From: Arenicola marina
Lineage: Eukaryota > Annelida > Polychaeta > Arenicolidae
Assembly: GCA_964019135.1 (NCBI GenBank)
Contig: OZ025257.1
Span: 43,012,003-43,076,002 of the forward strand
Reading direction: 5' to 3'
Length of the DNA: 64,000 nt
Shown here: positions 32,116 through 42,090 of the stretch, piece by piece
Position numbering within the stretch: position 1 is the stretch's first letter
Layout: every line of letters starts with the position of its first letter
Position numbers and translations under genes: made by a program
The notes under the pieces: model-generated
Seen by the model: the letters and a program-made list of their open reading frames with translations, nothing else
The model's database searches: none
Told to the model about the DNA's origin: nothing

Positions 32116-32559
32116 ATAAACCGACTCATCCCGGCACTGAAAGTGACATTGGTAAAAGAAAAAAAAATACTCAAGTCTACGGACCCAGTGACGCGGGCAG
32201 CAGCCGAAGCACCCATCTGGCAGCGAGACCTCGGATGGGCCCAGAAGGTTGCAGGCCTGGAAGTCAGCTCCACAGCTGGCAATCGGATCGAGAGGAACCT
32301 GGCACAAGACCCAGTATAAACCCTGTGACGAGCTTGGACTCACAAAGAACATCCGCAAGCAGCTGACCCAGATAGACAGGCGTGGGGCCATACGTGTGCG
32401 GGACATCTTCTGTACCTAGACTAGTGGAGATCTACCGATGTCTGCGTCTCGGCCCTACTACGGGAAATACACTAGCGTGTTGTTACAGGCCCAGATGGGT
32501 CTCACTCGTCGGTCACGCTAATTCCCCAGGGCTCGTATGAACCGTCTCGGAGCGGCCCT
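32116..32559. other. Unassigned GC-rich stretch
   Basis: Short open frames only. Some composition and codon style recall the neighbouring R2-like fragment, so this may be more of that element in decayed form, but no motif could be placed. Confidence 0.3.
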
Positions 32560-33050
32560 GGGTGAGTGGCCGACGGGCGGAGAAAGGGTCTTTCTGGGCC
32601 TTACCGCCATTACGTATCTGCGTGCGGCTGTAAAACACAGACAGCCGGGCCGACGGAGAGCCAGACCGCGGGGACCCATCAAGTTGTGCAACAGGGCGTA
32701 GACATCAAGACATAGAGAGAGTGGGCGAGCTGTTCAGGCACAGGTTAGAAATGCCACGCCGTCCCGACCCCGCACCCGTCACTGGAGTTGGCAAGGCACC
32801 TGGACAGACCTACGCCATCAGGCCGCATAAGGTTAATGAGCAATGCAAGCTCATGAAAACTAAGACCGCACCCGGACCTGAAGTCCCTAAACATGGGCGT
32901 TCTCCGCCAGATCTATCCAGTAAACTTGGCGGCAGTGTTCAACACATGGCTCGGCCCCCGAAAGATACCCACTCCTCTGAAGGAAGCGAGAACTAATCTC
33001 CTACACAAGGCCTCAGAGGAGCTGGACGAGTCCAACAACTGGAGAGATGC
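32560..33050 (+). pseudogene. R2-like fragment: linker and start of RT
   Basis: RRRARPRGPIKLCNRA (about 32660-32700) matches the linker of the 11.3-kb R2-like copy (RRVARSRRPNELRNRA). A deletion joins it to IERVGELFRHRLEMPRRPD, which matches IDRVDEVFRQRFEMPRCPD. The sequence then continues beyond the point where the first copy ends: KTKTAPGPEVP near 32855, then in another frame LRQIYPVNLAAVFNTWLGPR, KIPTPLKEARTNLLHKA and EELDESNNWR to 33050. This is the first RT block and the region up to the NWRP motif. The fragment ends at that point. Confidence 0.75.
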
Positions 33051-33604
33051 AATTGTTTTTATATTTTAATTATCATATGTAAATATATCTCATCAATTCA
33101 TGTCATTTTATCATGTCGGTCAATAGCACTTGTCCTAATCTTTATTCTTGACTTATACATACGGACGTTAAATAAAAAAATATTTTATTTTATGGTATTT
33201 TATATTATTTTATCTTATTGGTTTAGAACCTCGGCATTCCCCAGCGTGTAAGCGAGTGGCGCCCCCTGCCCAGGAAGAAGACTTTTCTTGTCCCAATTGT
33301 ACAAGATTTTCGAAAGAAAACGGGCTATGGAAAGTCAGGCCAAGTATAATGCCCTTCAAGGAATGTACCAGAAATGTCGCCTTTAGTTCTCTAAGGTGGT
33401 CCTTTATGAAGCAGTGTTGGACCCATTCATCCCGGTTATTGAGGTTGTGGACTAATTTTTTAGGGGTATATTCCAGGTTTCTTGCCGAGCTGACCCGGGT
33501 GTATATGTCCAGCGCGGGACGCCTCCCTCTCTAGTCCATCGTATCGGCGTGGCAGAAAAAGACAAAGGGCGAGCCCGAGCGGCAAATGCAAACCGAAATA
33601 CTAA
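33051..33604. other. AT-rich spacer and leader of gene C
   Basis: An AT-rich run (33055-33225) is followed by unassigned sequence. The last 50 bp before gene C (GGGCGAG.CCGAGCGGCAAAT) match the gene A leader. No TATA box is present at the equivalent position. Confidence 0.45.
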
Positions 33605-34069
33605 ATGATGGCTGAGGGTCACTCTTTGCAGAGTCCACGGGACTCGATAAATTCCCATTGCCTTGTTGTCGCGGTAATTTCCTGTCCAAGAAAGCGGTGC
33701 AGACCAATAAATTCTGACTGCTATGTGGTGTGGGCGGACGAATTAGAGACACCGTCACCGGCGCTTCCACCCGCCTTCTCGGCTGAAGACGAGTATGGCA
33801 GCTGCTTATGGGACGACAGTTGGTCGTCACGCAGATCATTCCTTTCCACAGACTGGTCGTGCGACGACGTCTTTGAATCGCCCGAGACGACGCCGCGTCG
33901 GCCCGCCAGCCCGGTCCCCGATTACAGCCGCTACCTCACCGACTGGGATACCAGTGGGCTGTCACAGGGCTCAGCGATGTCCACCTGGTCATGTGACGCG
34001 TCAGCGCCGAAGACGCCCGCCCTACCAGAGGGGAAAAACTCGACTATAACAAAGCGCTTTGGGGGATGA
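33605..34069 (+). CDS. Gene C: intact acidic Trp/Asp/Ser-rich protein (paralogue of A)
   Basis: An uninterrupted 154-codon frame starts at ATG 33605 (a second ATG follows directly) and ends at TGA 34067-34069. It contains INSHCLVVAVIS and INSDCYVVWADE, degenerate forms of the gene A repeats, then FLSTDWSCDDVFESPETTP and YSRYLTDWDTSGLSQGSAMS, which match gene A nearly residue for residue. The protein is acidic, rich in Ser, Asp, Trp and Pro, with no signal peptide, membrane segment or known domain that I can see. Gene A has a TGG codon where this frame ends. Gene D follows in the same orientation 150 bp downstream, as B follows A. Conservation of the protein frame between A and C supports real coding; function unknown. 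Confidence 0.6.
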   Translation: MMAEGHSLQSPRDSINSHCLVVAVISCPRKRCRPINSDCYVVWADELETPSPALPPAFSAEDEYGSCLWDDSWSSRRSFLSTDWSCDDVFESPETTPRRPASPVPDYSRYLTDWDTSGLSQGSAMSTWSCDASAPKTPALPEGKNSTITKRFGG

Positions 34070-34165
34070 GGGACGATCATACGTCTTTGCAGTGGCCATC
34101 CTGACCCGACGGACTCCGGATCCGTTAATCTATGTTGACGAGGCCCGCCCCATCCCTGATCTTTA

Positions 34166-34171
34166 AATAAA
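34166..34171 (+). terminator. Gene C polyadenylation signal
   Basis: AATAAA followed by TCCATGAAC, matching the AATAAA-TTTCATGAAC arrangement after gene A. The gene D leader begins within 50 bp. Confidence 0.5.
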
Positions 34172-34218
34172 TCCATGAACAAAACCAGGGCGGCATATTG
34201 AAACTTCAACATTACATC

Positions 34219-34399
34219 ATGGCCGACGGACAAGCTTTGCGAGACGTGTCGAACGTGTCACACAAACCTGGACAGATATTTACGTCATATTGCCGGATTG
34301 CCGATCGAGATGAGCGGGTAGTGGCCTTAGCCTGGGCCGTCCAATCTTCTTTGCACTTTTTCCCCCTCACCGGGGTCAGAACGGAAGGTTGTCTTTGAG
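34219..34399 (+). pseudogene. Gene D: broken paralogue of B, N-terminal part only
   Basis: The frame from ATG 34219 ends SYCRIADRDERVVALAWAVQ, matching the CYCRIPNEEDRV-to-ALAKARKK junction of gene B. Between these, the next frame reads KLCETCRTCHTNLDRYLRH at about 34232-34290, the counterpart of the gene B Cys cluster. Two compensating shifts (near 34231 and near 34290) therefore separate the parts. At the junction, gene D has one base more than gene B, which shows where gene B lost its frame. The basic segment decays after about 34340, and no acidic repeats follow. The leader (CATATTGAAACTTCAACA) resembles the gene A leader. Confidence 0.55.
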
Positions 34400-34867
34400 C
34401 TGGTAGGCACCAACTTCGTCCCTAGACCTGGGAGGGGGGAAAGCGTAGTTGGGCGCATGACGCGTCATACAAGGACGCGCGGTACGACCTCTTAGCCTCT
34501 CGGCGCCTGGGCCCTCGTCCGCCTCCTCGTGGTTCCCGCTGGATAACCCTAAAGGACCAGGGCCAAATCTCGGGTGCTTCGGCTCTGCGGTGTGTCACCA
34601 CTGAGCGATTCCAAAGATTGCTCAATGGGGGGGACGGCCCCCTCCCCATATCGCTGTTGCGACCCTATTCTTGCGCCGGTTGTCAATGACAGACCTCGGC
34701 TGTAAGTTACTTATGGTTGGTTTTCCTATGGGACCATCCGTCCATGTACCTGTGCCTCCCCTGCCCAGGGGTAACGGGACAGGGGGGAGGTTAAGCATGA
34801 CCCCAAACTCCCCGGCCAAGGGGGTAAAACCCTGAGGCCAACCCTGGGGGCCTAGCTAGCCTCCAGG
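34400..34867. other. Unassigned GC-rich stretch
   Basis: No gene is seen. C- and G-rich segments near 34750-34860 lie just upstream of the next R2-like fragment and may be its leader. Confidence 0.35.
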
Positions 34868-35964
34868 GTGATAATACCAGCTACGTCATTTAACAGTTTA
34901 ATGCCGGGCCCCGTACCCGCGGGGCCCACTGGTAGGGCTGCGGGGGGCGACGTGCCTGTAGCGTCTTTCCCCTACCCGGACTGCCCCAGGACCTTCGGGG
35001 CGCTGAGAGGCCTGTCTCGGCATAGGCGCCGGGCTAATTCACAGTCCTACCACTCTGAGTCTGTCCCGGCGCCGCGCGTGAAGGCGCGTTGGAGTCATCA
35101 TGAACTCGTGCGGTTACCTAGGGCGGAACTCGCGTTGCTTGCGGAGGGTAAACGCAGCAATTTGAACCAGCTCTTGGTTCAGCGATTCCCCTCTAGAACA
35201 CTCGAGTCCATCAAAGAATGTCGCCACAAAAGTAAAGCTTACCCCGCGGTTTTGAAGAGTCTTGCGGCCGAGGCCGTCCAGGCCAGCGAGACTCTGGTAG
35301 AAGGGGGCGACAGTGACGGGACGGAGGTTACCGATCCCGAGCCCGAGGAGGCGGGCGGTTCCATAGGAGAGTACAGCGAAACGAACTCATTTTACTGGTG
35401 GGCCCCTTTTGTGAAGTCCGTTGAGGACATAAGGTTCGAGTTCGGTCTATAGGTCGGAGAGATCCGGCCAGGCCAGCTCACGGTGACTCAACGTGAGCTA
35501 CTAGACCGCGACTATGAGAACTGGGTGGGGCCTTCTGAGCTTGCTCAGGCCCCTGCTAGACCAAGAGGCGCACCACGACCAGCTGTAGTCGAGTCGGTGT
35601 CAAGGCGAGCGGGTAGGCGTAGGGCCTACGCTCGTGTCCAGCGTGTTTATCGGCAGAGCCGCAAGAAGTGGGCAGATCTTGTGTTGAGTGGCTCTGTCGA
35701 GGCCCCTGTGAACGAGCTCCCTCTATAGTCATTTGTCGAGGCCTGGAGCCCGATACTAGAGGGAGCTAGCATGGATGATAGATGGTGTCCGCCGCCCAAG
35801 GGGACGTCCTGGGAGATCGTCGAGCCCATAACCCTAGCGGATTTGGACTCGGCGATCAAACGTACAAAGCCATCGGCGCCAGGGCCGGACCGAATCCGGC
35901 TTGAATGTGTCCTGAGCAAAGACCGAAAGGAGTTGCTGGGGAGACTTAACCTAAACTTAACTTG
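34868..35964 (+). pseudogene. R2/NeSL-like element, 5' half: one finger, Myb, RT start
   Basis: The frame reads FPYPDCPRTFGALRGLSRHR followed by RRANSQSYH, a finger that has lost two ligands (Tyr for the first Cys, Asn for the last His). A Myb-like segment, ARWSHHELVRLPRAELALL, follows with LNQLLVQRFPSRTLESIKE. After a stop at 35450-35452, coding resumes with ELLDRDYENWVG and a basic linker (RRAGRRRAYARVQRVYRQSR), and, past another break near 35730, ITLADLDSAIKRTKPSAPGP near 35835, the first RT block. The match ends near 35960, again just inside RT. A single finger and different linker show that this is a different lineage from the 11.3-kb copy. Confidence 0.7.
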
Positions 35965-36274
35965 ATGTTATAAATCCTATTCCCCGAAGTCTTAGTGTAG
36001 GGTTTTAATTTCTTAGGTAAGCTCTATATCTAATTTTTATTTAATATTTAATTAAGCTCGATCGGCGTGTACCGATAATTTGCATTTTAACTTAACCACG
36101 CTACTTCACTACTTCACTTTGAACATTTATTCGCCATGGGTCTCTCTACCAAATTGTATTTGGATAGGTAGATGTGCCGTGGACGAAACGGGTGAGGAAA
36201 ACGAATGACACCGACAGAAAGTAATATATAATTCGTCAATTGAGCTGTATATGTAATTTTATATGTCTATTGTG

Positions 36275-36410
36275 TTTAAGCGACATCCAGCCGTGATAAA
36301 ACCCTGAAAGTAATCCTGCAGCGAGGCAGAGTAAAATTCGCAGAAAAATGTAGTTAGCTTATATCAAACAGACGCGGGTAAACTCTGAAAGTTAGCACTT
36401 TGAAGGCAAC
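36275..36410 (+). repeat. Dispersed repeat family DR1, copy 4 (partial)
   Basis: GCCGTGATAAAACCCTGAAAG, TAATCCTGCAGCGAGGCA and CAGACGCGGGTAAACTCTG follow the order of the other copies, but only about 130 bp are kept. Confidence 0.55.
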
Positions 36411-36448
36411 AGAGAGAAATAACGTAACGGAATATCACATGGACCAAA

Positions 36449-36660
36449 AACTCGTAGCCGCAGCTAGAAAATCCACACCTAGCGAGGACCTCGTAGCCGC
36501 AACCAGAGGACCCGCAGCCAGAGGACCCGCACCTAGCGATGACCTCGTAGCCGCAACCAGAGGACCCGCACCTAGCGAGGTCCTCGTAGCCGCAGCCAGA
36601 GGACCCGCACGTAGGGAGGACCTCGTAGCCGCAACTAGAGGACCCGCACCTAGCAGTGAG
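36449..36660 (+). repeat. 39-bp tandem repeat, five units, open in frame
   Basis: CTCGTAGCCGCA recurs at about 36451, 36490, 36544, 36583 and 36622, spacing 39 bp with one 54-bp unit that contains a 15-bp duplication. All spacings are multiples of three. The plus-strand frame (36400-36699) reads 13-residue units like LVAATRGPAPSED. No start context or homologue supports a real gene, so I list it as a repeat. Confidence 0.7.
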
Positions 36661-37546
36661 AACCCGCTACGGCCAGGCCGTCGGTCAAAACAAGGTTGAT
36701 GAGGCGAACGCCTCGAATTGTGACCCTTAACTCGGGTTCCATGTATTCAACCCAATCCCCATATCAAAGGCCGACTCCGGTCTGAACGTAATATTCAAAG
36801 ACCGCTCTCCCCCACCTTGGTATATGGTTGCATAACGTGTGAGGCTCTGGGTCAATCCGTGCAATCCGTAGGCCACATGACCTGCCCGGAAACCCATCGC
36901 GAGCCCAGAAGAAGGCCCTACAGCGAATATTGAAAAGTCGTAGACGCCTGGCTACGGTGGTCCTCGATGAAGCCCAGTAACATCTCGGTCAGGACGTAAC
37001 TTGCGAAGAGCTAGGACTAACACTCAAATGGAGACTGAGGCTAACGCAACTATCCATACGTGTTAGCATTAATATGTAGGACATCAATATCGAAAAAAAT
37101 TGTAGTGAATCATTCCTATTTATATTTCTATGACGTAGCAGAACCTTATAGCTATAACTTGGTTCTAAATGTATCAAAAGGCGAACAAACCGCCAAAGGT
37201 CATTCAGTGCGTTTTGCCAAAAACGTATTAGCCCATTTAGCTCGAAAATGAGTATTACGCACCAGAAAGTGAATACACGAAAGGTATATACTTTTTCATA
37301 TTGTTTTGCACAAATTCCCTGTGACTTTGACCTTTGACTTACATATACCATTGACGCTGTGCCATTTGACAAATCTACCTTTTGGGGAACTTTTATGACC
37401 GTAGCTGTCGAATTGCGAGCTGTACGCATCGCATAAATTTACAAACACCAAACAAACAAACATATTAATGATACCTAAGTGACATAATTAGAAAAATATA
37501 CAATTTGTCTCATGAACACACACAAAACGCATTTACAAACCAGGCA
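36661..37546 (+). other. Unassigned, with a small R2-like piece
   Basis: At about 36893-36973 one frame reads RAQKKALQRILKSRRRLATV then VLDEAQ, which resembles the basic linker of the 11.3-kb R2-like copy (NRAQRQRAHFKALQ ... HLAKVVLDDK). It is too short to be sure. The rest shows no gene. Confidence 0.35.
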
Positions 37547-37548
37547 TA

Positions 37549-38302
37549 CCGTATTTCACGTATGTTTTCGGACACTTAAAAATAATTGCTTTTCTGGCTG
37601 TCCGAATATTTAGTCAATAAAATGGACTCCCGCATCCACTGTCCGAAAACATACATACATGACAAAATATCTAATAAGAATTACTACATTGCGAGTCGAC
37701 AACACCCAGGTGTTGCTGCTTCACACCTTAACAGCGGGCAAGGTGATCAAGAGTATAATATTGTTTTGAAGATACTCGGAGTGCAATTTGCTTGCGTCAG
37801 ATCTCTCATCTGTTACAGGAGATAAAATATACTCGATAACTTTAATGTCAATGAACATATGGCTTTAGGCAAACAGTGGTTATGAATTGCAATCAGTGAC
37901 AATGAACTGCAATCATTGTGCCAAATAACTTGTGAGAGATAAAACACAGTTACAAGAACAAAGGGGATTAATTCCCATCCGAGAGGTGCCATATATATAG
38001 CTGCGCATTCGATCCTATGACAGTTGTTCGGAAAACGATATAGAGCATGGATCAATTCTTGAGAAACTTTGATTCTGCAGCCGACGTGCTGCAGTCTTCG
38101 GTAAAATGAATTAATGAAATACTTTCATGCATTCCCTGAATAGTGTACGATAGTGTACGATAGTGTACGAAAATATACATACACTTGAAAAATTATCTGC
38201 GTTGGGTGTCCGAAAACTTACAGTACGCTAAATTTATCCTATTTCTGCCTTTGAGGGGGTGTCCGAAAACATACAGTGTCCGAAAATATACGTGAAATAC
38301 GG
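37549..38302. mobile_element. 754-bp TA-flanked inverted-repeat element (MITE-like)
   Basis: The left end CCGTATTTCACGTATGTTTT and CGGACAC are mirrored at the right end (GTGTCCGAAAATATACGTGA, then AATACGG), an almost perfect terminal inverted repeat of about 27 bp with one mismatch. TA dinucleotides flank both ends (37547-37548 and 38303-38304), the target duplication of Tc1/mariner-type elements. GTCCGAAAAC(A/T)TAC-type motifs also occur inside near both ends. No transposase coding is present, so it would depend on one from elsewhere. Confidence 0.8.
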
Positions 38303-40189
38303 TAGTCTTTAGACTTCTGTCAGTAACAATCATGGTGGCCGGCGCTACTTACGTCATGTAGCTTCATGATGCCCTTATTGTGTGGCCCTACCACAGTGTG
38401 AACTCTGTGTCGAGTAGCAGCTCTGAGCACTTGCACAGCAAGCTTTGTTGTCCTGCGGTGTCTCTTGGTTCCTGAAGCAAAGTAAGGTGTTCAAATATGT
38501 GAATGTTGAAAGTAAACATATATTACTTTCTATTGTGAAGAAAGAACACTGTCACGTCATTCTTGTATGATAGTGTCCGAATAATTTGAAAGTGATCACA
38601 ACGGCCGGGAAGCACGAGTCTGAACAATGCAATACCTGTAACAGGGGACCATGGTATCTGAACGTCAAGACAAGCGGAGTGACTTACAGGTTATCAGTAA
38701 TACATTATGTGAAATATTATCCATATTACCTAACATAATATTATTATTATATCAATTAGTGCTATGTGTTCTTCCCACCAAAACACTTGATATTCATAGT
38801 AGAGAAAAGGCACCACAATTATCGCACTTAATCAGAGCTTGTTGGTGACGTCATGGGCTCGGCCTCTGGCAGTCGGAAGCACATGTCGCGGCCTCAGCAC
38901 CTTGTCGACCGGACATCTATCCTATAAGTCACTATGAAGACGTGTTAAAGCTGTAATTCTCGCATGTCATTGAAATAACGATGGCATAAAGCGTCAGTCA
39001 CTATGACGGTTACATATTGAAGAATAAATAATAATGTGACCTGTAATGTTATCCAATATTCCTAATATTGTAATAATCCACACAGCAGATGGACAACCTA
39101 AACACTTCTAACGTTGCCGAAATGTCGTGTAGCAGAAACAAATCGGCTACCTTATTGCACTAGGCCCTGGTTCTAATAATATGCTTTAGCAGAGTTGCCA
39201 TGGACATCGAATTTAATGCATCAATGTAATGAAAACACGAATGATGTACTACGTTAATACTAAGGCCGCCATGAGAACAATGACAACGATCGATCTTGGG
39301 CCTTTACAACATGGGACATGAATAACTTGTCTGGCTGACGTGACATACCTTATGCAGTACTGGTTCATTGCATGCGACAAAGTGGCACGAATACAGTCTC
39401 AAAGTGTGGTCTTATGGCCGAAGGTACGTTTAAAACACTACAGGAGACTTGTTGCCCAGACTCCTGTCTTGTAGTGTCTTCTATCCTGAAAGAAAGTAAA
39501 ATTTCTATATGTAGGTCAATGTACAAGTAATTCGACTTCTAAAGGAAATCTGGTGAAACAATTCCAGGACTATTTCATGACAAATTAATCATAGCCCAGG
39601 AGTAAATTCTGTAGCATGTATACATGGACTGGGCACCTAATGATGGCCTCCTCCTCGTCCCCTCATAGCCTCCCCCTTTCCCCACATTGCATTTGTATTT
39701 ATTATACATGGCATATAGAAATCATTGCGACTACACCTTCCTAAGCGTCGCTACAAAAAACTGACGTATTTGTAAGACTAAGGAAATCCGGCGTAATACT
39801 ATTATAGCTTTGCAAATCGTGAAAGCGGCAACATGTTCACATTGAACTTACATAAAAAGACCTACAACGAGTTTCGACACGGGGGGTGGGGGGTGGTATA
39901 GTGCTGTGACTTTTTACTGCCTTTTAGGCACTTTCCACGACTTTGAAACCTGACAAATGGGCCTGACTTGCCATAATGTAATTTCTTCAAGCAAATCTCA
40001 TAGTTTCCGTGACAGTGGGAACCTATTTATAACCTAGGTAACATAATATGAATATTAGTGGGCACAAATCTTATAAACAAGGAACAAATCAATGAATAAA
40101 TACTTAAACTATGATCATACCGCTGTGTTGACAACACACCCAGTAATTTGAATTGAAATGTCAGGTTTAATAGCAGTGAAATATATCAC
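38303..40189. other. No gene recognised
   Basis: Mixed-composition DNA with no supported coding, long repeat or element boundary that I can see. Confidence 0.4.
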
Positions 40190-41227
40190 GTGTATGATAT
40201 ATGTATATATGAGGCACTTCCTAATAAGAGAACTGCAAAGTCTCGGTCAGTACAACCCCCAGAATCAAAGGAGGACATACTTGACCACTGTTTGTGGGGA
40301 AATAGATTTTTTAAATACGGAAACCGTAAACATCTAGAGCATTTATACTTTTCAACATTTGTCAAGAAAAATATACTCTTTGTTGGGCACTACATTTACA
40401 ATATCCTAGATAATAAGCAGAACTTCATAGCGGAATGCGTCAACCTGCGTAAAACCCTGAAGGCTTATGGTAATTTAATTGGTACCCGGAACCCAGAATT
40501 GTATAGAGTAAGGGAACGATACCATGAAATCGAAGAAAAAATCAACCCTTATTTTAACCGTCTTTTAGAACTTAAAATAGAAAGACCACTTTCTGAGCGA
40601 AAACTGAAACATTTGTTATCTCTAAATGTACATTTTGACTTTTCGAGAACGTATAGGACGAAAATATAAAAAATTTCAAATCCTGAAATTGGCTGATTTT
40701 AGGTACAAGATACTGCATAATGTACTACCATGTAACGCCAATCTGAAGAAGTCGGGCAAACGCCAGTCAGCCAACTGCGACTTGTGCCCTGGAGTCCAAG
40801 ACATACCACACCTCCTATTTCAATGTTGTGACGCGAGGAAGGTGTGGTCTGTCCTGAGTCGTTTTATTAAGCCAGTACAACTCCAGCATATATATGTTGG
40901 CCGCGAGAATAAAACTGAAGATCTGGTAGTAACATTGGTAGCATATTTATTATATAAAGAATGCTTAGTGTCTGTCAATAATGACAAACCACGTCTTTGG
41001 GAGAATTCTATAAGGTTTTTTACTCACGAACGAGCATCAAGGGCATCATTGTATGCAAACACGATTAAACAGCAAGATACCATAACGCTACTAAAGCAAC
41101 TATCCGAAGAATATAGAAAATAATCTAGCATACACAAAATAGTACTTATAATTTATGTACCATCAACGTGCTATACCACCTGCGTGTACTATATTTCTCT
41201 TTGTGAATAAACTTTTATATTATATCA
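40190..41227 (+). pseudogene. L1/Tx1-like LINE C-terminal fragment with 3' end
   Basis: Two frames follow the C-terminal order of L1/Tx1-like ORF2. The first has DHCLWGNRFFKYGNRKHLEH near 40282 and YNILDNKQNFIAECVNLRK. After a shift near 40625-40670 the second has FQILKLADFRYKILHNVLPC near 40676 and the Cys/His tail CDLCPGVQDIPHLLFQCCD near 40770-40826, ending at TAA 41121. AATAAA at about 41207 and a short AT-rich end near 41227 mark the 3' terminus. The order and tail resemble those of the 13-17 kb LINE (CHLCSFCQEEVDTIVHGFAE), but the sequences are distinct. Confidence 0.7.
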
Positions 41228-41261
41228 CACTGCCAGCTCTTACCCTTAATAACGCCTTTAC

Positions 41262-41925
41262 AGGTGGTTAATGAGTTGTGTTACCTGGGAAGTACCGTGG
41301 AACAAACATGCGTCGCCAAATATCAAACTAACCGTGTGTTGTAAGTAGCTTGCTGTAGGGCAGTGAAACATGGACTACTTATTGTGGCCTAGAAATTAAT
41401 TTGAATAACTTCCATTTTCGTTGCGAAACATTTAAGGCATATTTTGGTAAGACAAGGTAACGAAGGCTGACGTGTTAGCTAGGGCCAACCTACCAAGCAT
41501 TCTTAGGCTTGTGAAGCAAAGACGTTTTCGTTGGCTTGGGAACGCTCATCGTATGCAAAATGAACGCATTCCAAAGAATGTGCTCTACGGTGAACTCGCC
41601 GACGGCAAACGACCAAAGTTTAGGTTTAAGGAGGTTTGCAAGCGTGACATGAAGGCTTTCGGCATGGATTTGTATTCTTGGGACGATCTAGCATCCCAAA
41701 AGAGGGTATGGGCACGTGTCGTGAGTGAGGGAATGGCCCACGAGGACGGGCTCTCAGTTGACAAACTAGACTTGAATCGCCAATCAAGGCGCCCACGAGC
41801 GAGCACAAACGACGACCTATCGACAGGTCACCGATGAGACGACTGCGGTAAAGTCTGTCGGTCACATATAGGCTTATTCAGTCATAAGCGCAAATGTCGC
41901 GTTATAAATCCTACAACTTAAACCA
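41262..41925 (+). pseudogene. LINE C-terminal fragment with terminal zinc finger
   Basis: VNELCYLGSTVEQTC (about 41268) is the usual late-RT CYLGS motif. NLNNFHFRCETFKAYFG (about 41403) and then, in one open frame, ARANLPSILRLVKQRRFRWL, GNAHRMQNERIPKNVLYGEL and RFKEVCKRDMKAFGMDLYSW (41475-41690) follow the order of a LINE family common in aquatic animals. After the frame ends at 41837, another reads DCGKVCRSHIGLFSHKRKC (about 41842-41898), a C2HC finger normally at the very C-terminus of this family. Clade not determined. Confidence 0.75.
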
Positions 41926-41949
41926 AAACAAAGCTGCAAATCCATCATC

Positions 41950-42090
41950 TTTCCCACTGGATATGGACATGGCACAGGGACATGGGTGTGGACATGGCAC
42001 AGGGACATGGGTGTAGATATGGGTGCGGACATGGCAAAGGGACATGGCTGTAGACATGAGTGTGGACAAGACACAGGGGCGTGGGTGTGG
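41950..42090. repeat. Degenerate GGGACATGG-type minisatellite
   Basis: GACATGGCACAGGGACATGG and variants recur with 12-24 bp periodicity for about 140 bp. Confidence 0.7.
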
